Origin: Streptomyces sp. Ru73
GTDB taxonomy: Bacteria > Actinomycetota > Actinomycetes > Streptomycetales > Streptomycetaceae
Assembly (NCBI RefSeq): GCF_002920575.1
Contig: NZ_PQSQ01000001.1
Coordinates: forward strand, 175,068-239,067
DNA length: 64,000 nt
Direction of reading: 5' to 3'
The notes beneath the pieces were generated by a model, which worked only from the letters and a program-made list of their open reading frames with translations, ran no database searches and was not told where the DNA came from. The position numbers and the translations under genes are program-made. Below, in pieces: positions 8,354-16,725 of the stretch (position 1 is the stretch's first letter; each line of letters begins with the position of its first letter).

Positions 8354-9457
8354 ATGCAGACGGAGTTGAGCAGGACACTGGGGGCCGAGCACGCCGTCTT
8401 CGGGTTCACCCCGTTCCCCGCCGTGGCCGCGGCCATCAGCCGGGCCGGTGGGTTCGGGGTGCTCGGCGCCGTGCGGTACGGCGCGGCCGACGAGCTCGCG
8501 CGCGACCTGGACTGGATGCAGGAGCACACCGACGGCCTCCCGTACGGCCTGGACGTCGTGATGCCCGCGAAGAAGGTCGAGGGCGTCACCGAGGCCGACA
8601 TCGAGGCGATGATCCCCGGGACGCACCGCGCGTACGTCGAGGAGACGCTCGCCAAGCACGGCGTGCCGCCGCTCCCCGAGGGCGAGGCGTCCGGCTGGCG
8701 GATCACCGGCTGGATGGAGCAGGTGGCGCGCTCCCAGCTGGACGTCGCCTTCGACTACCCGATCAAGCTGCTCGCCAACGCGCTCGGCTCACCACCGCCC
8801 GACGTGGTGCGGCGCGCGCACGACCACGGCATCCTCGTCGCCGCGCTGGCCGGCAGCCCCCGGCACGCGCGGCACCACCAGGAAGCCGGCATCGACATCG
8901 TCGTCGCGCAGGGCTACGAGGCGGGCGGGCACACCGGCGAGATCGCCACGATGGTGCTCACCCCCGAAGTGGTGCGCGCCGTCGATCCGCTCCCCGTGCT
9001 GGCCGCGGGCGGCATCGGCACCGGGGAGCAGGTCGCGGCGGGCCTCGCCCTCGGGGCGCAGGGCGTCTGGCTCGGTTCGGTCTGGCTGACCACCGAGGAG
9101 GCCGACATGCACTCGCCGCTGCTCACCCGGAAGCTGCTCGCCGCGGGCCCCGGGGACACCGTCCGCTCGCGCGCCCTCACGGGCAAGCCCGCACGGCAGC
9201 TGCGTACGGAGTGGACCGACGCCTGGGACGACCCCGAGGGGCCCGGTCCGCTGCCCATGCCGCTGCAGGGCCTGCTGGTCGCCGACGCCCTGACGCGCAT
9301 CCAGAAGTACGAGGCCGAGCCGCTGCTCGGCACCCCCGTGGGCCAGATCGTCGGGCAGATGAACAGCACCCGGAGCGTGCAGGCCGTCTTCGACGACCTC
9401 ACCCGCGGGTTCGAACGCGCCATCGACCGCATCAACCGCATCGCCGGCCGGGCGTGA
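8354..9457 (+). CDS. Nitronate monooxygenase-like NAD(P)H-dependent flavin oxidoreductase
   Basis: A 367-aa FMN-binding TIM-barrel protein of the 2-nitropropane dioxygenase / nitronate monooxygenase family. Family features visible are the N-terminal strand with AISRAGGFGVLGAV (about residues 27-40), the phosphate-binding block AQGYEAGGHTGE (about 195-206) with the catalytic-position His, and LAAGGIGTGEQVAAGLALGAQGVWLGS (about 216-242). Members oxidise alkyl nitronates or act as FMN reductases; in fatty-acid gene sets the true substrate is usually unknown. The start is the ATG at 8354. The acyl-CoA synthetase gene begins 13 bp downstream, indicating an operon. Confidence 0.82.
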   Translation: MQTELSRTLGAEHAVFGFTPFPAVAAAISRAGGFGVLGAVRYGAADELARDLDWMQEHTDGLPYGLDVVMPAKKVEGVTEADIEAMIPGTHRAYVEETLAKHGVPPLPEGEASGWRITGWMEQVARSQLDVAFDYPIKLLANALGSPPPDVVRRAHDHGILVAALAGSPRHARHHQEAGIDIVVAQGYEAGGHTGEIATMVLTPEVVRAVDPLPVLAAGGIGTGEQVAAGLALGAQGVWLGSVWLTTEEADMHSPLLTRKLLAAGPGDTVRSRALTGKPARQLRTEWTDAWDDPEGPGPLPMPLQGLLVADALTRIQKYEAEPLLGTPVGQIVGQMNSTRSVQAVFDDLTRGFERAIDRINRIAGRA

Positions 9458-9470
9458 GGAGGGTTACGCC

Positions 9471-11042
9471 ATGACAGCAGTGCCGCAACCCGGAGCACCG
9501 GCCCCCAGCGGCTTCTGGGCCCAGGCAGCCGCAGCGCCGGACCGCACCGTCCTGATCGCCCCGGACGGCGAGGAGTGGACGGCGGGCCGGCTGCACGCCG
9601 CCTGCAACCGCCTCGTCCACGGACTGCGCGCCGCCGGACTGCGCCGCGGCGACGCCTTCGCCGTCGTGCTGCCCAACGGGGCGGAGTTCTTCACGGCCTA
9701 CCTCGCCGCCAGCCAGGCCGGGTTCTACCTCGTACCCGTCAACCACCACCTCGTCGGCCCGGAGATCGCCTGGATCGTCGCCGACTCCGGCGCCAAGGCG
9801 CTCATTGCCCACGAGCGGTACGGCGAGGCCGCCCGGGCCGCCGCCGACGAGGCCGGAATGCCCCCGGAGAGCCGCTACGCGGTCGGCACGGTCGACGGCT
9901 TCCGGCCCTACCCCGAACTCCTCGCAGGACAGCCGGAGACGGCCCCTGAGGACCGCACGCTCGGCTGGGTCATGAACTACACCTCGGGCACCACCGGACG
10001 CCCGCGCGGCATCCGGAGGCCGCTGCCCGGCAAGCCCCCCGAGGAGACCCATCTCGGCGGCTTCCTCGGGATCTTCGGCATCCGGCCCTTCGACGGCAAC
10101 GTGCACCTCGTGTGCTCGCCGCTCTACCACACGGCCGTCCTGCAGTTCTCCGGCGCCGCCCTGCACATCGGCCACCGGCTCGTCCTGATGGACCGGTGGA
10201 CGCCCGAAGAGATGCTGCGCCTCATCGACACCTACCGGTGCACGCACACGCACATGGTGCCCACCCAGTTCCACCGGCTGCTCGCCCTCCCGGAGGAGAC
10301 CAGGAACCGGTACGACGTGTCCTCGATGCGGCACGCCATCCACGGCGCCGCACCCTGCCCCGACCACGTCAAACGCGCCATGATCGACTGGTGGGGGAGC
10401 TGCGTCGAGGAGTACTACGCGGCCAGCGAGGGCGGCGGCGCCTTCGCCACCGCCGAGGACTGGCTCAAGAAGCCCGGCACGGTCGGCAAGGCCTGGCCCA
10501 TCAGCGAACTTGCGGTCTTCGACGACGACGGCAACCGCCTGCCGGCCGGTGAGCTCGGCACCGTCTACATGAAGATGACCACCGGCGGCTTCAGGTACCA
10601 CAAGGACGACGGCAAGACCGAGAAGAACCGCATCGGCGACTTCTTCACCGTCGGCGACCTGGGCCACCTCGACGAGGACGGCTACCTCTTCCTCCGCGAC
10701 CGCAAGATCGACATGATCATCTCCGGCGGCGTCAACATCTACCCCGCCGAGATCGAGGCCGCGCTCCTCGCCCACCCCGCCGTCGCCGACGCCGCCGCCT
10801 TCGGCATCCCGCACGACGACTGGGGCGAGGAGGTCAAGGCCGTCGTCGAACCGGCGGACGGCCACACGCCCGGCCCCGATCTGGCCGCCGACATCCTGGC
10901 CCACTGCGCCACCCGGCTGGCCGGGTACAAGCGCCCCAAGAGCGTCGACTTCATCACCGCCATGCCGCGCGACCCCAACGGCAAGCTCTACAAGAGGCGG
11001 CTGCGCGCGCCCTACTGGGAGGGCAGGGAACGCGCACTGTGA
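9471..11042 (+). CDS. Acyl-CoA synthetase (AMP-forming), FadD type
   Basis: A 523-aa member of the ANL superfamily that would activate a carboxylic acid via an acyl-adenylate and load it on CoA. The P-loop motif is NYTSGTTGRPRG (about residues 167-178), the A5-type motif lies near EEYYAASEGGG, A8 includes GDLGHLDEDGYLFLRDRKIDM, and the catalytic lysine region is PNGKLYKR near the C-terminus. It begins 13 bp after the flavoprotein gene behind GAGGAGGG, so the two are cotranscribed. It resembles actinobacterial FadD4-type enzymes, but the chain length or sterol nature of the substrate cannot be read from sequence. Confidence 0.86.
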   Translation: MTAVPQPGAPAPSGFWAQAAAAPDRTVLIAPDGEEWTAGRLHAACNRLVHGLRAAGLRRGDAFAVVLPNGAEFFTAYLAASQAGFYLVPVNHHLVGPEIAWIVADSGAKALIAHERYGEAARAAADEAGMPPESRYAVGTVDGFRPYPELLAGQPETAPEDRTLGWVMNYTSGTTGRPRGIRRPLPGKPPEETHLGGFLGIFGIRPFDGNVHLVCSPLYHTAVLQFSGAALHIGHRLVLMDRWTPEEMLRLIDTYRCTHTHMVPTQFHRLLALPEETRNRYDVSSMRHAIHGAAPCPDHVKRAMIDWWGSCVEEYYAASEGGGAFATAEDWLKKPGTVGKAWPISELAVFDDDGNRLPAGELGTVYMKMTTGGFRYHKDDGKTEKNRIGDFFTVGDLGHLDEDGYLFLRDRKIDMIISGGVNIYPAEIEAALLAHPAVADAAAFGIPHDDWGEEVKAVVEPADGHTPGPDLAADILAHCATRLAGYKRPKSVDFITAMPRDPNGKLYKRRLRAPYWEGRERAL

Positions 11043-11061
11043 GGTACCGCGCGGCAGCCGT

Positions 11062-11090
11062 GGCACCGGGGGCCGCCGCGCCCCGGTGCC
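11062..11090. terminator. Rho-independent-like hairpin
   Basis: GGCACCGGGG (11062-11071) and CCCCGGTGCC (11081-11090) form a perfect 10-bp stem with a 9-base loop, 20 bp after the first acyl-CoA synthetase stop. It separates the NMO-fadD pair from the second synthetase. Confidence 0.7.
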
Positions 11091-11132
11091 GCCTCCCTTG
11101 ACCCGGGCGGTGGCTGGGCACAGGATCGCGCC

Positions 11133-12683
11133 ATGGCTGGAGTACGGAGCAGTACGGTCGACGGAATGCTGCGGCGGAGCGCCCGGCGCGTGCCCGAGCG
11201 CACGGCGGTGCGGTACGCCGAACGCTCCTGGACCTACCGGGAGCTGGACGAGGCGGTCACCGCCGCGGCCCGGCTGCTCCTCGGCGAGGGGCTGCGCCCC
11301 GGCGACCGGGTCGGCTCCTACGGGCACAACTCCGACGCCTACCTGATCGGCTTCCTCGCCTGCGCCCGCGCCGGCCTCGTCCACGTCCCCGTCAACCACC
11401 ACCTCACCGGCGACGACCTCCGGTACATCGTCGAACAGTCCGGCAGCTCCCTGGTGCTCGCCGACCCCGGCCCCGCGCGCGAACTCCCCGACGGCGTGCG
11501 CGTCCTGCCGCTGCGCGACGCCGCCGACGGGCTGCTCGCCCGGCTGGACAGGCTGCGCGCGGACCCCGCGGCCCTCGAAGCGCTCCCGCTGCCCGGCGCC
11601 GTCGACGGCGAGTCCCTCGTCCAGCTGCTCTACACCTCGGGCACCACCGCGCTCCCCAAGGGCGCGATGATGACCCACCGCGCCCTCGTGCACGAATACG
11701 TCAGCGCCATCACGGCGCTCGACCTCACGGAGAACGACCGGCCGCTGCACTCCCTGCCGCTCTACCACTCCGCCCAGATGCACGTCTTCCTGCTGCCCTA
11801 CCTGGCCGTGGGCGCGGAGAACACCATCCTGGACGCGCCCGCCGCCGAGACCATCTTCGAACTGGTGGGCGCCGGCCGCGCGGACAGCCTCTTCGCGCCG
11901 CCCACCGTGTGGATCGCCCTCTCCCACCACCCCGACTTCGCGGCGCGCGACCTCTCCGGGCTGCGCAAGGCGTACTACGGGGCCTCGATCATGCCGGTAC
12001 CCGTACTGGAGCGGCTCCGCGGCCGGCTCCCCGGCCTCGCCTTCTACAACTGCTTCGGGCAGAGCGAGATCGGCCCGCTGGCCACCGTGCTCGGGCCCGA
12101 CGAGCACGAGGGGCGGATGGACTCCTGCGGCCGGCCCGTCCTCTTCGTGGAGGCACGGGTCGTCGACGAGGCGGGCCGGGACGTGCCCGACGGGACGCCG
12201 GGCGAGGTCGTCTACCGCTCGCCGCAGCTGTGCGAGGGCTACTGGGAGAAGCCGGAGGAGACCGCCGAGGTCTTCAGGGACGGCTGGTTCCACTCCGGTG
12301 ACCTGGCCGTGCGCGACCCCGAGGGCTACCTCACGGTCGTCGACCGGGTGAAGGACGTCATCAACTCCGGCGGCGTACTGGTCGCCTCGCGGCAGGTCGA
12401 GGACGTGCTGTACGAGCACCCGAAGGTCGCCGAGGTCGCGGTCGTCGGACTGCCGGACGACCGGTGGATCGAGGCGGTCACCGCGGTGGTCGTGGTGAAG
12501 CCGGACGCGGGCGACGTCGGCGAGGAGGAGCTGATCGCCGCGGCGCGCAGCCGGCTGCCCGCCTTCAAGGCGCCCAAGCGGGTCGTCTTCGTCCCCGAGC
12601 TGCCGCGCAACGCCAGCGGCAAGATCCTCAAGCGTGAACTGCGGCAGCGGCTGGGACGGGAGCAGGGGCCGGGACGGGGCTGA
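11133..12683 (+). CDS. Acyl-CoA synthetase (AMP-forming), second FadD-type enzyme
   Basis: A 516-aa ANL-superfamily ligase. The P-loop is LLYTSGTTALPKGAMMTH (about residues 166-183), the adenine-binding block is NCFGQSEIGP, the hinge region is SGDLAVRDPEGYLTVVDRVKDV, and the C-terminal catalytic lysine lies in NASGKILKREL. Start and stop give the usual length for fatty-acyl-CoA synthases. It is not a recent duplicate of the gene 90 bp upstream, since the two differ through most of their length. A hairpin lies in that gap, so it probably has its own promoter. Two direct copies of CTGGGCGCGGGGCC (12702 and 12724) follow the gene. Confidence 0.86.
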   Translation: MAGVRSSTVDGMLRRSARRVPERTAVRYAERSWTYRELDEAVTAAARLLLGEGLRPGDRVGSYGHNSDAYLIGFLACARAGLVHVPVNHHLTGDDLRYIVEQSGSSLVLADPGPARELPDGVRVLPLRDAADGLLARLDRLRADPAALEALPLPGAVDGESLVQLLYTSGTTALPKGAMMTHRALVHEYVSAITALDLTENDRPLHSLPLYHSAQMHVFLLPYLAVGAENTILDAPAAETIFELVGAGRADSLFAPPTVWIALSHHPDFAARDLSGLRKAYYGASIMPVPVLERLRGRLPGLAFYNCFGQSEIGPLATVLGPDEHEGRMDSCGRPVLFVEARVVDEAGRDVPDGTPGEVVYRSPQLCEGYWEKPEETAEVFRDGWFHSGDLAVRDPEGYLTVVDRVKDVINSGGVLVASRQVEDVLYEHPKVAEVAVVGLPDDRWIEAVTAVVVVKPDAGDVGEEELIAAARSRLPAFKAPKRVVFVPELPRNASGKILKRELRQRLGREQGPGRG

Positions 12684-12919
12684 GCACGGACCCGGCCGGG
12701 GCTGGGCGCGGGGCCGACGGAAACTGGGCGCGGGGCCCGCCGGGTGGCTTCGGCGTCCCGTCCGACCTGCGGTGACGTGTCGCTGCGGGGTGACTGTCAG
12801 TGGTGCCTGCCATGCTGAGGACCGATCGGAAAAGGGCGGTGCGGGCCGTGATCGGCCGGCGGCCGGACACCGCCACCACGGCAGTTCACCCGCTTCGCCT
12901 CACACCGAAGGATCTGCTC

Positions 12920-13720
12920 ATGCTCTCGACCCAGTACGTACCGGGCGCGCCGAACTGGCTGGACCTCGGCGTCCCCGACGTGGACGCGGCCGTCGCCTTC
13001 TACAGCGAGGTGTTCGGCTGGACCTTCGAGTCCCTGGGGCCGGACGCCGGAGGGTACGGCTTCTTCCGGCTGGACGGCCGGACCGTCGCCGCCATCGGCC
13101 CGCTCGTGGAGGAGGGCGCCGACCCGTCCTGGACGCTGTACTTCCACACCACCGACGCGGACGGCACGGCCAAGGCGGTGCAGGCGGCCGGCGGCACGGT
13201 GCGCGCCGAGCCGATGGACGTCTTCACCGCCGGCCGGCTGGCCGCCTTCACCGATCCCACGGGTGCGCGCTTCGCCGTCTGGCAGCCCGGCGAGATCAAG
13301 GGGCTGGAGGCGGTGATGGAGTCCAACGCCCTGTGCTGGACCGAGCTGTACACCACCGACAGCGCGCGGGCGAAGGACTTCTACGGCGCGGTGTTCTCCT
13401 GGCAGTACCAGGACCTGCCGATGGGCGAGGCGGGCGCGTACACCATCGTGGTCCCGGCGGGCGTCGCGGCGTCCCCCGCGTTCGGCCAGGGCGGCATCAT
13501 GCAGCTGCCCCAGGAGCACCTGGAGCGCGGGTCGACGTCCGAGTGGCACCCGTACTTCGGCGTGGACGACTGCGACGCGACGGCGGCAGCGGCCACGGAG
13601 CGCGGCGCGACGACCCTCATCCCGCCGGTCGACGCGGAGGGCGTCGGCCGTCTGGCGATGTTCCGCGATCCGTACGGCGCGGCCTTCGCCATCATCAAGG
13701 GGGAGCCGCCGACGAGCTGA
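12920..13720 (+). CDS. VOC-family protein with two glyoxalase-like domains
   Basis: A 266-aa protein with two tandem vicinal-oxygen-chelate modules (about residues 8-125 and 138-260). Each starts with a W/E-containing strand (NWLDLGVPDVDAAVAFYSEVFGW and CWTELYTTDSARAKDFYGAVFSW) and ends in DP-G-FA or DPYGAAFA. Such proteins bind a metal or act as antibiotic-binding or dioxygenase-like folds; no function can be assigned. The ATG at 12920 is preceded by GAAGGA at good spacing. Upstream in-frame codons reach into a 236-bp intergenic region and are not conserved-looking. Confidence 0.8.
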   Translation: MLSTQYVPGAPNWLDLGVPDVDAAVAFYSEVFGWTFESLGPDAGGYGFFRLDGRTVAAIGPLVEEGADPSWTLYFHTTDADGTAKAVQAAGGTVRAEPMDVFTAGRLAAFTDPTGARFAVWQPGEIKGLEAVMESNALCWTELYTTDSARAKDFYGAVFSWQYQDLPMGEAGAYTIVVPAGVAASPAFGQGGIMQLPQEHLERGSTSEWHPYFGVDDCDATAAAATERGATTLIPPVDAEGVGRLAMFRDPYGAAFAIIKGEPPTS

Positions 13721-13818
13721 GCGAAGGGACCTGACGCCGGCACGCGGACAGTCAGCGCACCGCGAACGCCTCGCGTCACGGAGTCTTGGAACGGCCCGCC
13801 GTGGGTACCTTCGGCCCC

Positions 13819-14517
13819 ATGGCGGACGTACAGAAGGTGCAGGTGGACGGTGTCGAGCTGGCGTACCGGACGTGGGGCGAGGCGGACGCGCCCCCGGCCG
13901 TGCTGCTGCACTGTCTCGGCGAGGACGGCGAGGACTGGCGCGGGGTGGTGGGCCAGCTGGCCACCACCCACCGGGTGTACGCGCTGGACCAGCGGGGACA
14001 CGGCAAGAGCGACTGGCCCGGCGAGTACGGCTTCGAGCGGTGGCGGGACGACGCGATCGGCTTCCTCGGCGCGCTGGAGCTCGAGGACGTCACGCTCATC
14101 GGCCACTCGCTGGGCGCGGTGACCGCGTTCCTGCTGGCCGCCGAGCGGCCGGAGCTGGTGGCGCGGCTGGTCCTGGAGGAGGCGGCCCCGCCGCTGCCTG
14201 CCGACCCGCCGCAGGAGGTGCCGGAAGCACCGCCGGGGCCGCAGCTGTTCGACTGGGCGGCCAAGGCGGCGGTGGTGGCGCAGCGGAACGCGCCGGACCC
14301 GGAGTGGTGGGACGGCCTTACGCGCATCACCGCGCCCACGCTGGTGATCGGGGGCGGCGGCGACAGCCACATCCCGCAGGAGCACCTGGCCCGCATGGCG
14401 GAGCTGATCCCGCACGCCGAGCTGGTCACGATCGACGGTGCCGGACACCTCGTGCACGAGGAGCGGCCGCGCGAATTCCTCGACGCGGTACAGACGTTCC
14501 TGGCACGGGAGCCGTAG
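13819..14517 (+). CDS. Alpha/beta-fold hydrolase
   Basis: A 232-aa alpha/beta hydrolase. The oxyanion-hole region is LLHCLGEDGEDW, the nucleophile elbow is GHSLG at 95-99 with Ser97, the acid is probably Asp182 (GGGGDSH), and His210 lies in GAGHLVHEE near the C-terminus. The set is complete, so it is likely an active esterase, lactonase or dehalogenase-like enzyme of unknown substrate. The ATG at 13819 fits the start of the fold; an upstream frame extends 11 codons. Confidence 0.8.
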   Translation: MADVQKVQVDGVELAYRTWGEADAPPAVLLHCLGEDGEDWRGVVGQLATTHRVYALDQRGHGKSDWPGEYGFERWRDDAIGFLGALELEDVTLIGHSLGAVTAFLLAAERPELVARLVLEEAAPPLPADPPQEVPEAPPGPQLFDWAAKAAVVAQRNAPDPEWWDGLTRITAPTLVIGGGGDSHIPQEHLARMAELIPHAELVTIDGAGHLVHEERPREFLDAVQTFLAREP

Positions 14518-14915
14518 CGCGGGCGCCGGCGCCCGCGCGGCAGGGGGCCTCGCCCGGGTCGGAGGCACCTCGCCCAGGTCGGAGGGCCTCGCCCGGGTCG
14601 GAGGGGCTCGCTCACGTCGGCGAGGGTGTTGCCCGCGCCAGTGGGGGCGTCGCCGGAGCTGCCGCTCGTCCCGGCCGGCCGCGCGTGTGTCGCCCGTGCC
14701 AGTGGGGGCGTCGTCCGCGCCGGTGGAGCGGCCGGCGCGCGGCCGGCGGGGCGGGGGCCGATCGGGCGCGCGTGGCGACGCGGGAACCGCCTCCGGACCG
14801 GTAGCCGGGCCGACTGTTGATCAAGTACAACAGGACCGTCCCGCGAGCCGCCCACGGCATGCGGGCCGCCGCCAGTTGTGCGTCTCCCCGTGAGACCGTC
14901 CGGGAAGGGCAATCC
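14518..14915. repeat. 398-bp intergenic region with two tandem-repeat arrays
   Basis: From 14548 to about 14625 there are four copies of a 19-20 bp unit related to CCTCGCCCGGGTCGGAGG (starts 14548, 14568, 14587, 14606). A second repeat, GCCAGTGGGGGCGTCG, occurs at about 14637 and 14698, 61 bp apart. Near the chorismate mutase gene is an inverted repeat CTGTTG-ATCAAGTA-CAACAG (14814-14833) that could be an operator. No convincing gene is present. Confidence 0.6.
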
Positions 14916-15581
14916 GTGCCGCTCACCGCCTCCGTCCGCCGTGGTTCGCCGCGGCGCGTCCTCGTCCGCCGTGCGCTCGTCGCGGCCGCCGCCGCGACCG
15001 TCCTCTGCACCGCAGCCCCCGGCGCGGTCGCCGCGCCCGCTGCCCACGCCGCGCCGTCAGCGGCTCCGTCCGCCGTGCGCCCCGCCGCGCACGCGGGCCC
15101 GTACGCCGCGCTGCGGCCGATCGCCCAGCTGTCCGCCGAGCGGCTGGCCACCGCCGACCTGGTCGCGGCGGCCAAGTGGGGTACGGACAGCCCGATCGAC
15201 GACCCGGCGCGCGAGCGGCAGGTCCTCGACGCGGTGGCCCAGCGGGCCCGCGAACTGGGCGCGGACCCCGTGCGCACGGTCGCGGTCTTCCGCGACCAGA
15301 TCGAGGCGAACAAGATCGTGCAGCGGGAGCTGCACCGCCGCTGGACCGCCGACCCGTCTCAGGCGCCCACCACCCGCCCCGACCTCACCGAGGTCCGCGC
15401 GGAGATCAACCGGATCAACGAGGGCCTGGTGCGCGCGCTCGCCGACTCGGCGGCCGCGCGCCGGGCGCCGTCCTGCGGCCCCGTCCTGACGGCTGCCTCG
15501 GCCGGCGTCGTACGCGACGGGCACCTGGACCCGCTCCACACGGTGGCACTGGCCCGCGCCCTCCGGTCGGTCTGCGGCTAG
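14916..15581 (+). CDS. Secreted chorismate mutase (AroQ gamma class)
   Basis: A 221-aa exported chorismate mutase, converting chorismate to prephenate outside the cytoplasm. A signal peptide is clear: basic start (VRRGSPRRVLVRR), hydrophobic core ALVAAAAATVLC, and Ala-X-Ala cleavage sites near residues 35-45. The mature helical domain shows the gamma-class pattern, including DLVAAAKWGTDSPIDDPARE, FRDQIEANKIVQ and the cysteine pair (CGP ... SVCG) found in exported forms. The GTG at 14916 follows GGGAAGGGC; an earlier TTG at 14817 has no ribosome site. Its TAG stop is shared with the convergent LysR gene. The role of secreted chorismate mutases in free-living actinobacteria is not established. 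Confidence 0.85.
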   Translation: MPLTASVRRGSPRRVLVRRALVAAAAATVLCTAAPGAVAAPAAHAAPSAAPSAVRPAAHAGPYAALRPIAQLSAERLATADLVAAAKWGTDSPIDDPARERQVLDAVAQRARELGADPVRTVAVFRDQIEANKIVQRELHRRWTADPSQAPTTRPDLTEVRAEINRINEGLVRALADSAAARRAPSCGPVLTAASAGVVRDGHLDPLHTVALARALRSVCG

Positions 15582-16552
15582 CCGGAGACGGTTCGGCGGC
15601 CGCCCGAGGCGGGGGCCTCCCGGGCGGCGTCCCGGGCGGTGTCCCGGGCGGCGTGCCGGGCCGCCGTGCCCGTCTCCGCCAGTGCCTCCGCGAAGGCGCG
15701 TACGCGGGCGGTTTCGTGGTCGCGGTGCCAGACGAGCGCCAGCGCGGAGGCCGGGAAGCCGGTCACCGGTACGTAGGCGAGCGCGCTGCGGGCGTGGTAC
15801 TCGGCGGTCGGCGCGCAGAGCAGCATCGCGCCCCGGCCCGCCGCGGCCAGCGTGAGTCCTTCCTGCAGCGTGCCGATCGCCGGGCCCGCCGGGATCGGCC
15901 GCCCCGCCGGCGTGACGGGCGGTGCGGCGACGGCGCGCCAGTACGCGGGAGCGGGACCGCTCACCCCGATCAGCGTGCAGTCGGCGAGGTCCTCGGCGGA
16001 CACCGAGGGCCGGCCGGCGAAGGGGTGGCGCACCGACACCGCAAGGTGCTGCGGCTGCCGTGAGAAGACCGTGCCCACGACCAGGTCGTCCTCCGCCACC
16101 GGCATCAGTACGGCGGCCAGGTCCGCCGCGCCGCACCGCACGGCACCGAACGGATCGCTCAGCGGCACCTCGACCATCTCCGTCGTACAGCCGGGGTACC
16201 GCTCCTGGAACCGGGCCACCGCGCTCATCAGCTGATCGTTGGCGGCACCCTGGAAGCCGAGGCGCAGGACCCCCGTGACGCCGCGTGCCGCGGAGCGCGC
16301 CTCGTCGACGACCGCGCGCAGGTCGTCGTAGGCCGGCCGGAGCCCGGCGAGGAAGCGTTCCCCCAGCGGCGTCAACCGCACGCGACGGCTGGTACGTGCG
16401 AACAGCCGGGCACCGATGCGGCTCTCCAGCGAACCCAGCAGCTGACTGACCCGGCTCTGGGAGACGTACAGCCGTTCCCCGGCCCGCCCGAAGTGCAACT
16501 CCTCAGCGAGCACGAGGAAGCACTCCAGCTCACGTACGTCCAGGCCGCTCAT
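15578..16552 (-). CDS. LysR-family transcriptional regulator
   Basis: A 324-aa LysR-type regulator. The winged HTH occupies residues 4-63 (ELECFLVLAEELHFGRAG ... VSQSRVSQLLGSLE), followed by a substrate-binding domain of two periplasmic-protein-like lobes (about 90-295). The start is the ATG at 16552, with AGGAGG 11 bp upstream. The last 25 residues are a repetitive Arg/Ala/Asp tail encoded by a 12-bp tandem array. It is divergent from an MFS exporter, with a ladder of CTCATCG/CGATGAG elements between them, the usual layout for a LysR protein controlling the neighbouring transporter. Confidence 0.86.
   Translation of the reverse strand: MSGLDVRELECFLVLAEELHFGRAGERLYVSQSRVSQLLGSLESRIGARLFARTSRRVRLTPLGERFLAGLRPAYDDLRAVVDEARSAARGVTGVLRLGFQGAANDQLMSAVARFQERYPGCTTEMVEVPLSDPFGAVRCGAADLAAVLMPVAEDDLVVGTVFSRQPQHLAVSVRHPFAGRPSVSAEDLADCTLIGVSGPAPAYWRAVAAPPVTPAGRPIPAGPAIGTLQEGLTLAAAGRGAMLLCAPTAEYHARSALAYVPVTGFPASALALVWHRDHETARVRAFAEALAETGTAARHAARDTARDAAREAPASGGRRTVSG
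15616..15663 (-). repeat. 12-bp tandem repeat, four copies, at the 3' end of the LysR gene
   Basis: Four units related to CGTCCCGGGCGG (15616, 15628, 15640, 15652) encode RHAA-RDTA-RDAA-REAP at the C-terminus of the regulator, outside the conserved effector domain. Confidence 0.65.
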
Positions 16553-16640
16553 CAGCCGCTTTCCCTCCTGTGCGGTGCCCGCGCACCTCTCCCGGTACGC
16601 GCTGTCCGCGCACCTGTCCTGGCGGTCGGGACGAGTGTGC

Positions 16641-16680
16641 CTCATCGGCGATCGATGAGTGTGACTCATCGAAGGATGAG
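16641..16680. promoter_or_regulatory. LysR operator ladder
   Basis: Alternating elements CTCATCG (16641), CGATGAGT (16653), ACTCATCG (16664) and GATGAG (16675) lie in the divergent lysR/MFS promoter. The central pair is a perfect 8-bp inverted repeat with a 3-bp spacer, and the first three elements are spaced about 12 bp apart. Overlapping dyads at regular spacing suit the tetrameric recognition and activation sites of LysR regulators. Confidence 0.6.
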
Positions 16681-16725
16681 AGAACCGCCGTTGTTCCCGG
16701 TGCGGGACAAGGGTTGCCTGAAGGC

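Noticed and set aside
9432..12419. A 995-codon minus-strand frame over the two acyl-CoA synthetases.
   Set aside because: Both plus-strand genes carry complete AMP-binding motifs; the opposite frame has none.
13730..13755. A further copy of the CTGAC/GTCAG operator upstream of the alpha/beta hydrolase.
   Set aside because: The arms are present but separated by 16 bp instead of 5, and the AAAACYCTT flank is missing.
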